From contig CALNHX010002956.1 of NCBI GenBank assembly GCA_940337035.1, positions 62,001 to 126,000 on the forward strand: a stretch of 64,000 nucleotides of DNA, written 5' to 3'. Made by a program: the position numbers and the translations under genes. Origin of the DNA: Agriotes lineatus (lineage: Eukaryota > Arthropoda > Insecta > Coleoptera > Elateridae). This document shows positions 27,501 through 39,800 of this stretch, in pieces (position 1 is the first letter of the stretch; each line of letters opens with the position of its first letter). The notes below the pieces were generated by a model. The model ran no database searches. It was not told the origin of the DNA and saw only the letters and a program-made list of their open reading frames with translations.

Positions 27501-30500
27501 CTTTGGTGACCTTTGGTGACGTTTGGTGACCTTTGGTGACCTTTGGTGACCTTTGGTGACCTTTGGGGTGACCTTTGGTGACCTTTGGTGGTCTTTGGTG
27601 ACCTTTGGTGACCTTTGGGGTGACCTTTGGTGACCTTTGGGGTGCCCTTTGGTGACCTTTGGTGACCTTTGGTGACTTTTGGTGACCTTTGGGGTGATCT
27701 TTGGTGACCTTTGGTGACCTTTGGGGTGACCTTTGGTGACCTATGGGGTGACCTTTGGTGACCTTTGGGGTGACCTTTGGTGACCTTTGGTGACCTTTGG
27801 TAAGCTTTGGTGACCTTTGGAGTGACCTTTGGTGACCTTTGGTGACCTTTGGTGACCTTTGGTGACCTTTGGGGTGACCTTTGGTGACCTTTGGGGTGAC
27901 CTTTGGTGACCTTTGGTGACCTTTGGGGTGACCTTTGGTGACCTTTGGTGACCTTTGGTGACTTTTGGTGACCTTTGGGGTGATCTTTGGTGACCTTTGG
28001 TGACCTTTGGGGTGACCTTTGGTGACCTATGGGGTGACCTTTGGTGACCTTTGGTGACCTTTGGTAAGCTTTGGTGACCTTTGGGGTGACCTTTGGTGAC
28101 CTTTGGTGACCTTTGGTGACCTTTGGTGACCTTTGGGGTGACCTTTGGTGACCTTTGGGGTGCCCTTTGGTGTCCTTTGGTGACCTTTGGTGACTTTTGT
28201 GACCTTTGGGGTGATCTTTGGTGACCTTTGGTGACCTTTGGGGTGACCTTTGGTGACCTATGGGGTGACCTTTGGTGACCTTTGGGGTGACCTTTGGTGA
28301 CCTTTGGTGACCTTTGGTAAGCTTTGGTAACCTTTGGGGTGACCTTTGGTGACCTTTGGTGACCTTTGGTGACCTTTGGTGACCTTTGGGGTGACCTTTG
28401 GTGACCTTTGGGGTGACCTTTGGTGACCTTTGGTGACCTTTGGGGTGACCTTTGGTGACCTTTGGGGTGACCTTTGGTGACCTTTGGGGTGACCTTTGGT
28501 GACCTTTGGTGACCTTTGGTGACCTTTGGTGACCTTTGGGGTGACCTTTGGTGACCTTTGGGGTGACCTTTGGTGACCTTTGGTGACCTTTGGTGACCTT
28601 TGGTGACCTTTGGGGTGACCTTTGGTGACCTTTGGTGACCTTTGGGGTGACCTTTGGTGACCTTTGAGGTGACCTTTGGTGACCTTTGGGGTGACCTTTG
28701 GTGACCTTTGGGGTGACTTTTGGTGACCTTTGGGGTGACCTTTGGTGACCTTTGGTGACCTTTGGTGACCTTTGGGGTGACCTTTGGTGACCTTTGAGGT
28801 GACCTTTGGTGACCTTTGGGGTGACCTTTGGTGACCTTTGGGGTGACCTTTGGTGACCTTTGGGGTGACCTTTGGTGACCTTTGGTGACCTTTGGTGAGC
28901 TTTGGGGTGACCTTTGGTGACCTTTGAGGTGACCTTTGGTGACCTTTGGGGTGACCTTTGGTGACCTTTGGGGTGACCTTTGGTGACCTTTGGGGTGACT
29001 TTTGGTGACCTTTGGTGACCTTTGGTGACCTTTGGTGACCTTTGGGGTGACCTTTGGTGACCTTTGGGGTGACCTTTGGTGACCTTTGGTGACCTTTGGG
29101 GTGACCTTTGGTGACCTTTGGTGACGTTTGGGGTGACCTTTGGTGACCTTTGGTGACCTTTGGGGTGACCGTTGGTGACCTTTGGTGACCTTTGGTGACC
29201 TTTGGTGACCTTGGGTGACCTTTGGTGACCTTTGGTGACGTTTGGGGTGACCTTTGGTGACCTTTGGTGACCTTTGGGGTGACCGTTGGTGACCTTTGGT
29301 GACCTTTGGTGACCTTTGGTGACCTTTGGTGACCTTTGGGGTGACCTTTGGTGACCTTTGGTGAGCTTTGGTGACCTTTGGTGACCTTTGGGCTAACCTT
29401 TGGTGACCTTTGGGGTGACCTTTGGTGACCTTTGGTGACCTTTGGTGACCTTTGGTGACCTTTGGGGTGACCTTTGGTGACCTTTGGGGTGACCTTTGGT
29501 GACCTTTGGGGTGACCTTTGGTGACCTTTGGGGTGACCTTTGGTGACCTTTGGTGACCTTTGGTGACCTTTGGTGACCTTTGGTGACCTTTGGTGACCTT
29601 TGAGGTGACCTATGGTGACCTTTGGGGTGACCCTTGGTGACCTTTGCTAACCTTTGGTGACCTTTGGGGTGACCTTTGGTGACCTATGGTGACCTTTGGG
29701 GTGACCTTTGGTGACCTTTGGGGTGACCTTTGGTGACCTTTGGTGACCTTTGGGGTGACCTTTGGTGACCTTTGGGGTGACCTTTGGTGACCTTTGGTGA
29801 CCTTTGGGATGACCTTTGGTGACCTTTGGGGTGACCTTTGGTGACCTTTGAGGTGACCTTTGGTGACCATTGGTGACCTTTGGGGTGACCTTTGGTGACC
29901 TTTGGGGTGACCATTGGTGACCTTTGGTTACCTTTGGTAAGCTTTGGTGACCTTTGGGGTGACATTTGGTGACCTTTGGTGAGCTTTGGTGACCTTTGGT
30001 GACCTTTGGGGTGACCTTTGGTGACCTTTGAGGTGACCTTTGGTGACCTTTGGGGTGACCTTTGGTGACCTTTGGGGTAACCTTTGGTGACTTTTGGTGA
30101 CCTTTGGGGTGACCTTTGGTGACCTTTGAGGTGACCTTTGGTGACCTTTGGGGTGACCTTTGGTGACCTTTGGGGTGACCTTTGGTGACCTTTGGGGTGA
30201 CCTTTGGTGAACTTTGGTGACCTTTGGTGACCTTTGGGGTGACCTTTGGTGATCTTTGGTGACCATTGGGGTGACCTTTGGTGACCTTTGGGGTGACCTT
30301 TGGCGACCTTTGGGGTGACCTTTGGTGACCTTTGGGGTGACCGTTGGTGACCTTTGGGGTGACCTTTGGTGACCTTTGGTGACCTTTGGTGACCTTTGGT
30401 GACCTTTGGTGACCTTTGGTGACGTTTGGTGACCTTTGGTGACCTTTGGTGACCTTTGGTGACCTTTGGGGTGACCTTTGGTGACCTTTGGTGGTCTTTG

Positions 30501-32095
30501 GTGACCTTTGGTGACCTTTGGGGTGACCTTTGGTGACCTTTGGGGTGCCCTTTGGTGACCTTTGGTGACCTTTGGTGACTTTTGGTGATCTTTGGGGTGA
30601 TCTTTGGTGACCTTTGGTGACCTTTGGGGTGACCTTTGGTGACCTATGGGGTGACCTTTGGTGACCTTTGGGGTGACCTTTGGTGACCTTTGGTGACCTT
30701 TGGTAAGCTTTGGTGACCTTTGGGGTGACCTTTGGTGACCTTTGGTGACCTTTGGTGACCTTTGGTGACCTTTGGGGTGACCTTTGGTGACCTTTGGGGT
30801 GACCTTTGGTGACCTTTGGTGACCTTTGGGGTGACCTTTGGTGACCTTTGGGGTGACCTTTGGTGACCTTTGGGATGACCTTTGGTGACCTTTGGTGACC
30901 TTTGGTGACCTTTGGTGACCTTTGGGGTGACCTTTGGTGACCTTTGGGGTGACATTTGGTGACCTTTGGTGACCTTTGGTGACCTTTGGTGACCTTTGGG
31001 GTGACCTTTGGTGACCTTTGGTGACCTTTGGGGTGACCTTTGGTGACCTTTGAGGTGACCTTTGGTGACCTTTGGGGTGACCTTTGGTGACCTTTGGGGT
31101 GACTTTTGGTGACCTTTGGGGTGACCTTTGGTGACCTTTGGTGACCTTTGGTGACCTTTGGTGACCTTTGGGGTGACCTTTGGTGACCTTTGGTGACCTT
31201 TGGGGTGACCTTTGGTGACCTTTGGGGTGACCTTTGGTGACCTTTGGGGTGACCTTTGGTGACCTTTGGTGACCTTTGGTGACCTTTGATGACCTTTGGG
31301 GTGACCTTTGGTGACCTTTGGGGTGACCTTTGGTGACCTTTGGTGACCTTTGGTGACCTTTGGGGTGACCTTTGGTGACCTTTGGGGTGACCTTTGGTGA
31401 CCTTTTTTGACCTTTGGGGTGACCTTTGGTGACCTTTGGTGACCTTTGGGGTGACCTTTGGGGTGACCTTTGGTGACCTTTGAGGTGACCTTTGGTGACC
31501 TTTGGGGTGACCTTTGGTGACCTTTGGTGGCCTTTGGTGACCTTTGGGGTGACCTTTGGTGACCTTTGGGGTGACCTTTGGTGCCCTTTGGTGACATTTG
31601 GGGTGACTTTTGATGACCTTTGGGGTGACCTTTGGTGACCTTTGGGGTGACCTTTGGTGACCTTTGGTGACCTTTGGTGACCTTTGGTGACCTTTGGGGT
31701 GACCTTTGGAGACCTTTGGTGACCATTGGGGTGACCTTTGGTGACCTTTGGGGTGACCTTTGGTGACCTTTGGTGACCTTTGGGGTGACCTTTGGTGACC
31801 TTTGGGGTAACCGTTGGTGACCTTTGGGGTGACCTTTGGTGACCTTTGGTGCCTTTGGTGACCTTTGGTGACCTTTGGGGTGACCTTTGGTGACCTTTGG
31901 TGACATTTGGTGACCTTTGGGGTTCCCTTTGGTGACCTTTGGTGACCTTTGGTGACCTTTGGGGTGACCTTTGGTGACCTTTGGTGACCTTTGGGGTGAC
32001 CTTTGGTGACCTTTGGGGTGACCTTTGGTGACCTTTGGTGACCTTTGGTGACCTTTGGTGACCTTTGGGGTGACCTTTGGTGACCTTTGTGGTGA
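27105..32095. repeat. Higher-order repeat, ~4.9-5.0 kb tandem block, copy 1
   Basis: Markers repeat at a constant 4,990 bp in the first part: the GGTGTCC unit at 27141/32131, GATCTTTGGTGACCATT at 27328/32318, GGTGGTC at 27588/32578, and GACTTTTGTGACC at 28191/33181. After a net 92-bp difference near 29.1-29.35 kb the offset becomes a constant 4,898: GCTAACC 29646/34544, GGTGGTC 30490/35388, T6 31403/36301, GTGCC 31849/36747. The two blocks abut, so this is a tandem higher-order duplication. The constancy of the offsets suggests it is recent. Confidence 0.88.
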
Positions 32096-35000
32096 CCTTT
32101 GGTGACCTTTGGTGACCTTTGGGGTGACCTTTGGTGTCCTTTGGGGTGACCTTTGGTGACCTCTGGGGTGACCTTTGGTGACCTTTGGTGACCTTTGGTG
32201 ACCTTTGATGACCTTTGGGGTGACCTTTGGTGACCTTTGGGGTGACCTTTGGGGTGACCTTTGGTGACCTTTGGTGACCTTTGGTGACCTTTGGTGACCT
32301 TTGGGGTGACCTTTGGTGATCTTTGGTGACCATTGGGGTGACCTTTGGTGACCTTTGGGGTGACCTTTGGCGACCTTTGGGGTGACCTTTGGTGACCTTT
32401 GGGGTGACCGTTGGTGACCTTTGGGGTGACCTTTGGTGACATTTGGTGACCTTTGGTGACCTTTGGTGACCTTTGGTGACCTTTGGTGACCTTTGGTGAC
32501 CTTTGGTGACGTTTGGTGACCTTTGGTGACCTTTGGTGACCTTTGGTGACCTTTGGGGTGACCTTTGGTGACCTTTGGTGGTCTTTGGTGACCTTTGGTG
32601 ACCTTTGGGGTGACCTTTGGTGACCTTTGGGGTGCCCTTTGGTGACCTTTGGTGACCTTTGGTGACTTTTGGTGACCTTTGGGGTGATCTTTGGTGACCT
32701 TTGGTGACCTTTGGGGTGACCTTTGGTGACCTATGGGGTGACCTTTGGTGACCTTTGGGGTGACCTTTGGTGACCTTTGGTGACCTTTGGTAAGCTTTGG
32801 TGACCTTTGGAGTGACCTTTGGTGACCTTTGGTGACCTTTGGTGACCTTTGGTGACCTTTGGGGTGACCTTTGGTGACCTTTGGGGTGACCTTTGGTGAC
32901 CTTTGGTGACCTTTGGGGTGACCTTTGGTGACCTTTGGTGACCTTTGGTGACTTTTGGTGACCTTTGGGGTGATCTTTGGTGACCTTTGGTGACCTTTGG
33001 GGTGACCTTTGGTGACCTATGGGGTGACCTTTGGTGACCTTTGGTGACCTTTGGTAAGCTTTGGTGACCTTTGGGGTGACCTTTGGTGACCTTTGGTGAC
33101 CTTTGGTGACCTTTGGTGACCTTTGGGGTGACCTTTGGTGACCTTTGGGGTGCCCTTTGGTGTCCTTTGGTGACCTTTGGTGACTTTTGTGACCTTTGGG
33201 GTGATCTTTGGTGACCTTTGGTGACTTTTGGGGTGACCTTTGGTGACCTATGGGGTGACCTTTGGTGACCTTTGGGGTGACCTTTGGTGACCTTTGGTGA
33301 CCTTTGGTAAGCTTTGGTAACCTTTGGGGTGACCTTTGGTGACCTTTGGTGACCTTTGGTGACCTTTGGTGACCTTTGGGGTGACCTTTGGTGACCTTTG
33401 GGGTGACCTTTGGTGACCTTTGGTGACCTTTGGGGTGACCTTTGGTGACCTTTGGGGTGACCTTTGGTGACCTTTGGGGTGACCTTTGGTGACCTTTGGT
33501 GACCTTTGGTGACCTTTGGTGACCTTTGGGGTGACCTTTGGTGACCTTTGGGGTGACCTTTGGTGACCTTTGGTGACCTTTGGTGACCTTTGGTGACCTT
33601 TGGGGTGACCTTTGGTGACCTTTGGTGACCTTTGGGGTGACCTTTGGTGACCTTTGAGGTGACCTTTGGTGACCTTTGGGGTGACCTTTGGTGACCTTTG
33701 GGGTGACTTTTGGTGACCTTTGGGGTGACCTTTGGTGACCTTTGGTGACCTTTGGTGACCTTTGGGGTGACCTTTGGTGACCTTTGAGGTGACCTTTGGT
33801 GACCTTTGGGGTGACCTTTGGTGACCTTTGGGGTGACCTTTGGTGACCTTTGGGGTGACCTTTGGTGACCTTTGGTGACCTTTGGTGAGCTTTGGGGTGA
33901 CCTTTGGTGACCTTTGAGGTGACCTTTGGTGACCTTTGGGGTGACCTTTGGTGACCTTTGGGGTGACCTTTGGTGACCTTTGGGGTGACCTTTGGTGACC
34001 TTTGGGGTGACTTTTGGTGACCTTTGGTGACCTTTGGTGACCTTTGGTGACCTTTGGGGTGACCTTTGGTGACCTTTGGGGTGACCTTTGGTGACCTTTG
34101 GTGACCTTTGGGGTGACCTTTGGTGACCTTTGGTGACCTTTGGGGTGACCTTTGGTGACCTTTGGTGACCTTTGGGGTGACCGTTGGTGACCTTTGGTGA
34201 CCTTTGGTGACCTTTGGTGACCTTTGGTGACCTTTGGGGTGACCTTTGGTGACCTTTGGTGAGCTTTGGTGACCTTTGGTGACCTTTGGGCTAACCTTTG
34301 GTGACCTTTGGGGTGACCTTTGGTGACCTTTGGTGACCTTTGGTGACATTTGGTGACCTTTGGGGTGACCTTTGGTGACCTTTGGGGTGACCTTTGGTGA
34401 CCTTTGGGGTGACCTTTGGTGACCTTTGGGGTGACCTTTGGTGACCTTTGGTGACCTTTGGTGACCTTTGGTGACCTTTGGTGACCTTTGGTGACCTTTG
34501 AGGTGACCTATGGTGACCTTTGGGGTGACCCTTGGTGACCTTTGCTAACCTTTGGTGACCTTTGGGGTGACCTTTGGTGACCTATGGTGACCTTTGGGGT
34601 GACCTTTGGTGACCTTTGGGGTGACCTTTGGTGACCTTTGGTGACCTTTGGGGTGACCTTTGGTGACCTTTGGGGTGACCTTTGGTGACCTTTGGTGACC
34701 TTTGGGATGACCTTTGGTGACCTTTGGGGTGACCTTTGGTGACCTTTGAGGTGACCTTTGGTGACCATTGGTGACCTTTGGGGTGACCTTTGGTGACCTT
34801 TGGGGTGACCATTGGTGACCTTTGGTTACCTTTGGTAAGCTTTGGTGACCTTTGGGGTGACATTTGGTGACCTTTGGTGAGCTTTGGTGACCTTTGGTGA
34901 CCTTTGGGGTGACCTTTGGTGACCTTTGAGGTGACCTTTGGTGACCTTTGGGGTGACCTTTGGTGACCTTTGGGGTAACCTTTGGTGACTTTTGGTGACC

Positions 35001-36850
35001 TTTGGGGTGACCTTTGGTGACCTTTGAGGTGACCTTTGGTGACCTTTGGGGTGACCTTTGGTGACCTTTGGGGTGACCTTTGGTGACCTTTGGGGTGACC
35101 TTTGGTGAACTTTGGTGACCTTTGGTGACCTTTGGGGTGACCTTTGGTGATCTTTGGTGACCATTGGGGTGACCTTTGGTGACCTTTGGGGTGACCTTTG
35201 GCGACCTTTGGGGTGACCTTTGGTGACCTTTGGGGTGACCGTTGGTGACCGTTGGGGTGACCTTTGGTGACCTTTGGTGACCTTTGGTGACCTTTGGTGA
35301 CCTTTGGTGACCTTTGGTGACGTTTGGTGACCTTTGGTGACCTTTGGTGACCTTTGGTGACCTTTGGGGTGACCTTTGGTGACCTTTGGTGGTCTTTGGT
35401 GACCTTTGGTGACCTTTGGGGTGACCTTTGGTGACCTTTGGGGTGCCCTTTGGTGACCTTTGGTGACCTTTGGTGACTTTTGGTGATCTTTGGGGTGATC
35501 TTTGGTGACCTTTGGTGACCTTTGGGGTGACCTTTGGTGACCTATGGGGTGACCTTTGGTGACCTTTGGGGTGACCTTTGGTGACCTTTGGTGACCTTTG
35601 GTAAGCTTTGGTGACCTTTGGGGTGACCTTTGGTGACCTTTGGTGACCTTTGGTGACCTTTGGTGACCTTTGGGGTGACCTTTGGTGACCTTTGGGGTGA
35701 CCTTTGGTGACCTTTGGTGACCTTTGGGGTGACCTTTGGTGACCTTTGGGGTGACCTTTGGTGACCTTTGGGATGACCTTTGGTGACCTTTGGTGACCTT
35801 TGGTGACCTTTGGTGACCTTTGGGGTGACCTTTGGTGACCTTTGGGGTGACATTTGGTGACCTTTGGTGACCTTTGGTGACCTTTGGTGACCTTTGGGGT
35901 GACCTTTGGTGACCTTTGGTGACCTTTGGGGTGACCTTTGGTGACCTTTGAGGTGACCTTTGGTGACCTTTGGGGTGACCTTTGGTGACCTTTGGGGTGA
36001 CTTTTGGTGACCTTTGGGGTGACCTTTGGTGACCTTTGGTGACCTTTGGTGACCTTTGGTGACCTTTGGGGTGACCTTTGGTGACCTTTGGTGACCTTTG
36101 GGGTGACCTTTGGTGACCTTTGGGGTGACCTTTGGTGACCTTTGGGGTGACCTTTGGTGACCTTTGGTGACCTTTGGTGACCTTTGATGACCTTTGGGGT
36201 GACCTTTGGTGACCTTTGGGGTGACCTTTGGTGACCTTTGGTGACCTTTGGTGACCTTTGGGGTGACCTTTGGTGACCTTTGGGGTGACCTTTGGTGACC
36301 TTTTTTGACCTTTGGGGTGACCTTTGGTGACCTTTGGTGACCTTTGGGGTGACCTTTGGGGTGACCTTTGGTGACCTTTGAGGTGACCTTTGGTGACCTT
36401 TGGGGTGACCTTTGGTGACCTTTGGTGGCCTTTGGTGACCTTTGGGGTGACCTTTGGTGACCTTTGGGGTGACCTTTGGTGCCCTTTGGTGACATTTGGG
36501 GTGACTTTTGATGACCTTTGGGGTGACCTTTGGTGACCTTTGGGGTGACCTTTGGTGACCTTTGGTGACCTTTGGTGACCTTTGGTGACCTTTGGGGTGA
36601 CCTTTGGAGACCTTTGGTGACCATTGGGGTGACCTTTGGTGACCTTTGGGGTGACCTTTGGTGACCTTTGGTGACCTTTGGGGTGACCTTTGGTGACCTT
36701 TGGGGTAACCGTTGGTGACCTTTGGGGTGACCTTTGGTGACCTTTGGTGCCTTTGGTGACCTTTGGTGACCTTTGGGGTGACCTTTGGTGACCTTTGGTG
36801 ACATTTGGTGACCTTTGGTGACCTTTGGTGACCTTTGGTGACCTTTGGTG
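32096..36850. repeat. Higher-order repeat, ~4.9-5.0 kb tandem block, copy 2
   Basis: This is the second copy of the block starting at about 27.1 kb. It lacks a ~92-bp segment present in copy 1 near 29.1-29.35 kb, where copy 1 has extra units including GACGTTTGG and GACCGTTGG variants. Apart from such differences the private variants agree in order through the GTGCC variant at 36747, after which the copies diverge. Confidence 0.87.
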
Positions 36851-39800
36851 ACTTTTGGGGTGACCTTTGGTGACCTTTGGTGATCTTTGGTGACCTTTGG
36901 TGACCTTTGGGGTGACCTTTGGTGACCTTTGGGTTTCCCTTTGGTGACCTTTGGTGACCTTTGGTGACCTTTGGGGTGACCTTTGGTGACCTTTGGTGAC
37001 CTTTGGGGTGACCTTTGGTGACCTTTGGGGTGACCTTTGGTGACCTTTGGTGACCTTTGGTGACCTTTGGTAACCTTTGGGGTGATCTTTGGTGACCTTT
37101 GTGGTGACCTTTGGTGACCTTTGGTGACCTTTGGTGACCTTTGGGGTGACCTTTGGAGACCTTTGGTGACCTTTGGTGACCTTTGGTGACCTTTCGGGTG
37201 ACCTTTGGTGACCTTTGGGGTGACCTTTGGTGACCTTTGGTGACCTTTGGCGACCTTTGGTGACCTTTGGGATGACCTTTGGTGACCTTTGGGGTGACCT
37301 TTGGTGACCTTTGGGGTGACCTTTGGTGACCTTTGGGATGACCTTTGGTGACCTTTGGTGACCTTTGGTAACCTTTGGTGACCTTTGAGGTGACCTTTGG
37401 TGACCTTTGGGGTGACCTTTGGTGACCTTTGGGGTGACCTTTGGTGACCTTTGGTGACCTTTGATGTGACCTTTGGTGACTTTTGGGGTGACCTTTGGTG
37501 ACCTTTGGGGTGACCTTTGGTGACCTTTGGGGTGACCTTTGGTGACCTTTGGTGACCTTTGGTGACCTTTGATGACCTTTGGGGTGACCTTTGGTGACCT
37601 TTGGGGTGACCTTTGGGGTGACCTTTGGTGACTTTTGGGGTGACCTTTGGTGACCTTTGGTGACCTTTGGGGTGACCTTTGGTGACCTTTGGTGACCTTT
37701 GGGGTGACCTTTGGTGACCTTTGGTGACCTTTGGGGTGACCTTTGGGGTGACCTTTGGTGACCTTTGGTGACCTTTGGTAAGCTTTGGTGACCTTTGGGG
37801 TGACCTTTGGTGACCTTTGGTAAGCTTTGGTGACCTTTGGTGACCTTTGGGGTGACCTTTAGTGACCTTTGAGGTGACCTTTGGTGACCTTTGGGGTGAC
37901 CTTTGGTGACCTTTGGGGTGACCTTTGGTGACCTTTGGTGACATTTGGTGACCTTTGGTGAAATTTGGTGACCTTTGGTGACTTTTGGGGTGACCTTTGG
38001 TGACCTTTGGTGATCTTTGGTGACCTTTGGTGACCTTTGGGTTGACCTTTGGTGACCTTTGGGGTTCCCTTTGGTGACCTTTGATGACCTTTGGTGACCT
38101 TTGGGGTGACCTTTGGTGACCTTTGGTGACCTTTGGGGTGACCTTTGGTGACCTTTGGGGTGACCTTTGGTGACCTTTGGGGTGACCTTTGGTGACCTTT
38201 GGTGACCTTTGGTGACCTTTGGTGACCTTTGGGGTGACCTTTGGTGACCTTTGGGGTGACCTTTGGTGACCTTTGGTGACCTTTGGGGTGACCTTTGGTG
38301 ACCTTTGGTGACCTTTGGTGACCTTTGGTGACCTTTGGGGTGACCTTTGGTGACCTTTGGGGTGACCTTTGGTGACCTTTGGTGACCTTTGGCGACCTTT
38401 GGTGACCTTTGGGATGACCTTTGGTGACCTTTGGGGTGACCTTTGGTGACCTTTGGGGTGACCTTTGGTGACCTTTGGGATGACCTTTGGTGACCTTTGG
38501 TGACCTTTGGTAACCTTTGGTGACCTTTGAGGTGACCTTTGGTGACCTTTGGGGTGACCTTTGGTGACCTTTGGGGTGACCTTTGGTGACCTTTGGTGAC
38601 CTTTGAGGTGACCTTTGGTGACCTTTGGGGTGACCTTTGGTGACCTTTGGGGTGACCTTTGGTGACCTTTGGGGTGACCTTTGGTGACTTTTGGTGACTT
38701 TTGGAGACCTTTGATGACCTTTGGGGTGACCTTTGCTGACCTTTGGGGTGACCTTTGGGGTGACCTTTGGTGACTTTTGGGGTGACCTTTGGTGACCTTT
38801 GGTGACCTTTGGGGTGACCTTTGGTGACCTTTGGTGACCTTTGGGGTGACCTTTGGTGACCTTTGGTGACCTTTGGGGTGACCTTTGGGGTGACCTTTGG
38901 TGACCTTTGGTGACCTTTGGTAAGCTTTGGTGACCTTTGGGGTGACCTTTGGTGACCTTTGGTGAGCTTTGGTGACCTTTGGTGACCTTTGGGGTGACCT
39001 TTGGTGACCTTTGAGGTGACCTTTGGTGACCTTTGGGGTGACCTTTGGTGACCTTTGGGGTGACCTTTGGTGACCTTTGGTGACCTTTGGGGTGACCTTT
39101 GGTGACCTTTGAGGTGACCTTTGGTGACCTTTGGGGTGACCTTTGGTGACCTTTGGGGTGACCTTTGGTGACCTTTGGGGTGACCTTTGGTGACCTTTGG
39201 TGACCTTTGGTGACCTTTGGGGTGACCTTTGGTGACCTTTGGTGACCTTTGGGGTGACCTTTGGTGACCTTTGGTGACCTTTGGGGTGACCTTTGGTGAC
39301 CTTTGGGGTGACCGTTGGTGACCTTTGGGGTGACCTTTGGTGACCTTTGGTGACCTTTGGTGACATTTGGTGACCTTTGGGGTGACCTTTGGTGACCTTT
39401 GGTGACCTTTGGTGACCTTTGGTAACCTTTGGTGACCTTTGGTGACCTTTGGTGACCTTTGGGGTGACCTTTGGTGACCTTTGGTGCTCTTTGGTGACCT
39501 TTGGTGACCTTTGGGGTGACCTTTGGTGACCTTTGGGGTGTCCTTTGATGACCTTTGGTGATCTTTGGTGACCTTTGGTGACCTTTGAGGTGACCTTTGG
39601 TGATCTTTGGTGACCTTTGGGGTGACCTTTGGTGACCTTTGGGGTGACCTTTGGTGACCTTTGGGGTGACCTTTGGTGACCTTTGGTGAACTTTGGTGAC
39701 CTTTGGTGACCTTTTGGGTGACCTTTGGTGATCTTTGGGGTGACCTTTGGTGACCTTTAGTGACCTTTGGTGACCTTTGGTGACCTTTTGGGGTGACCTT

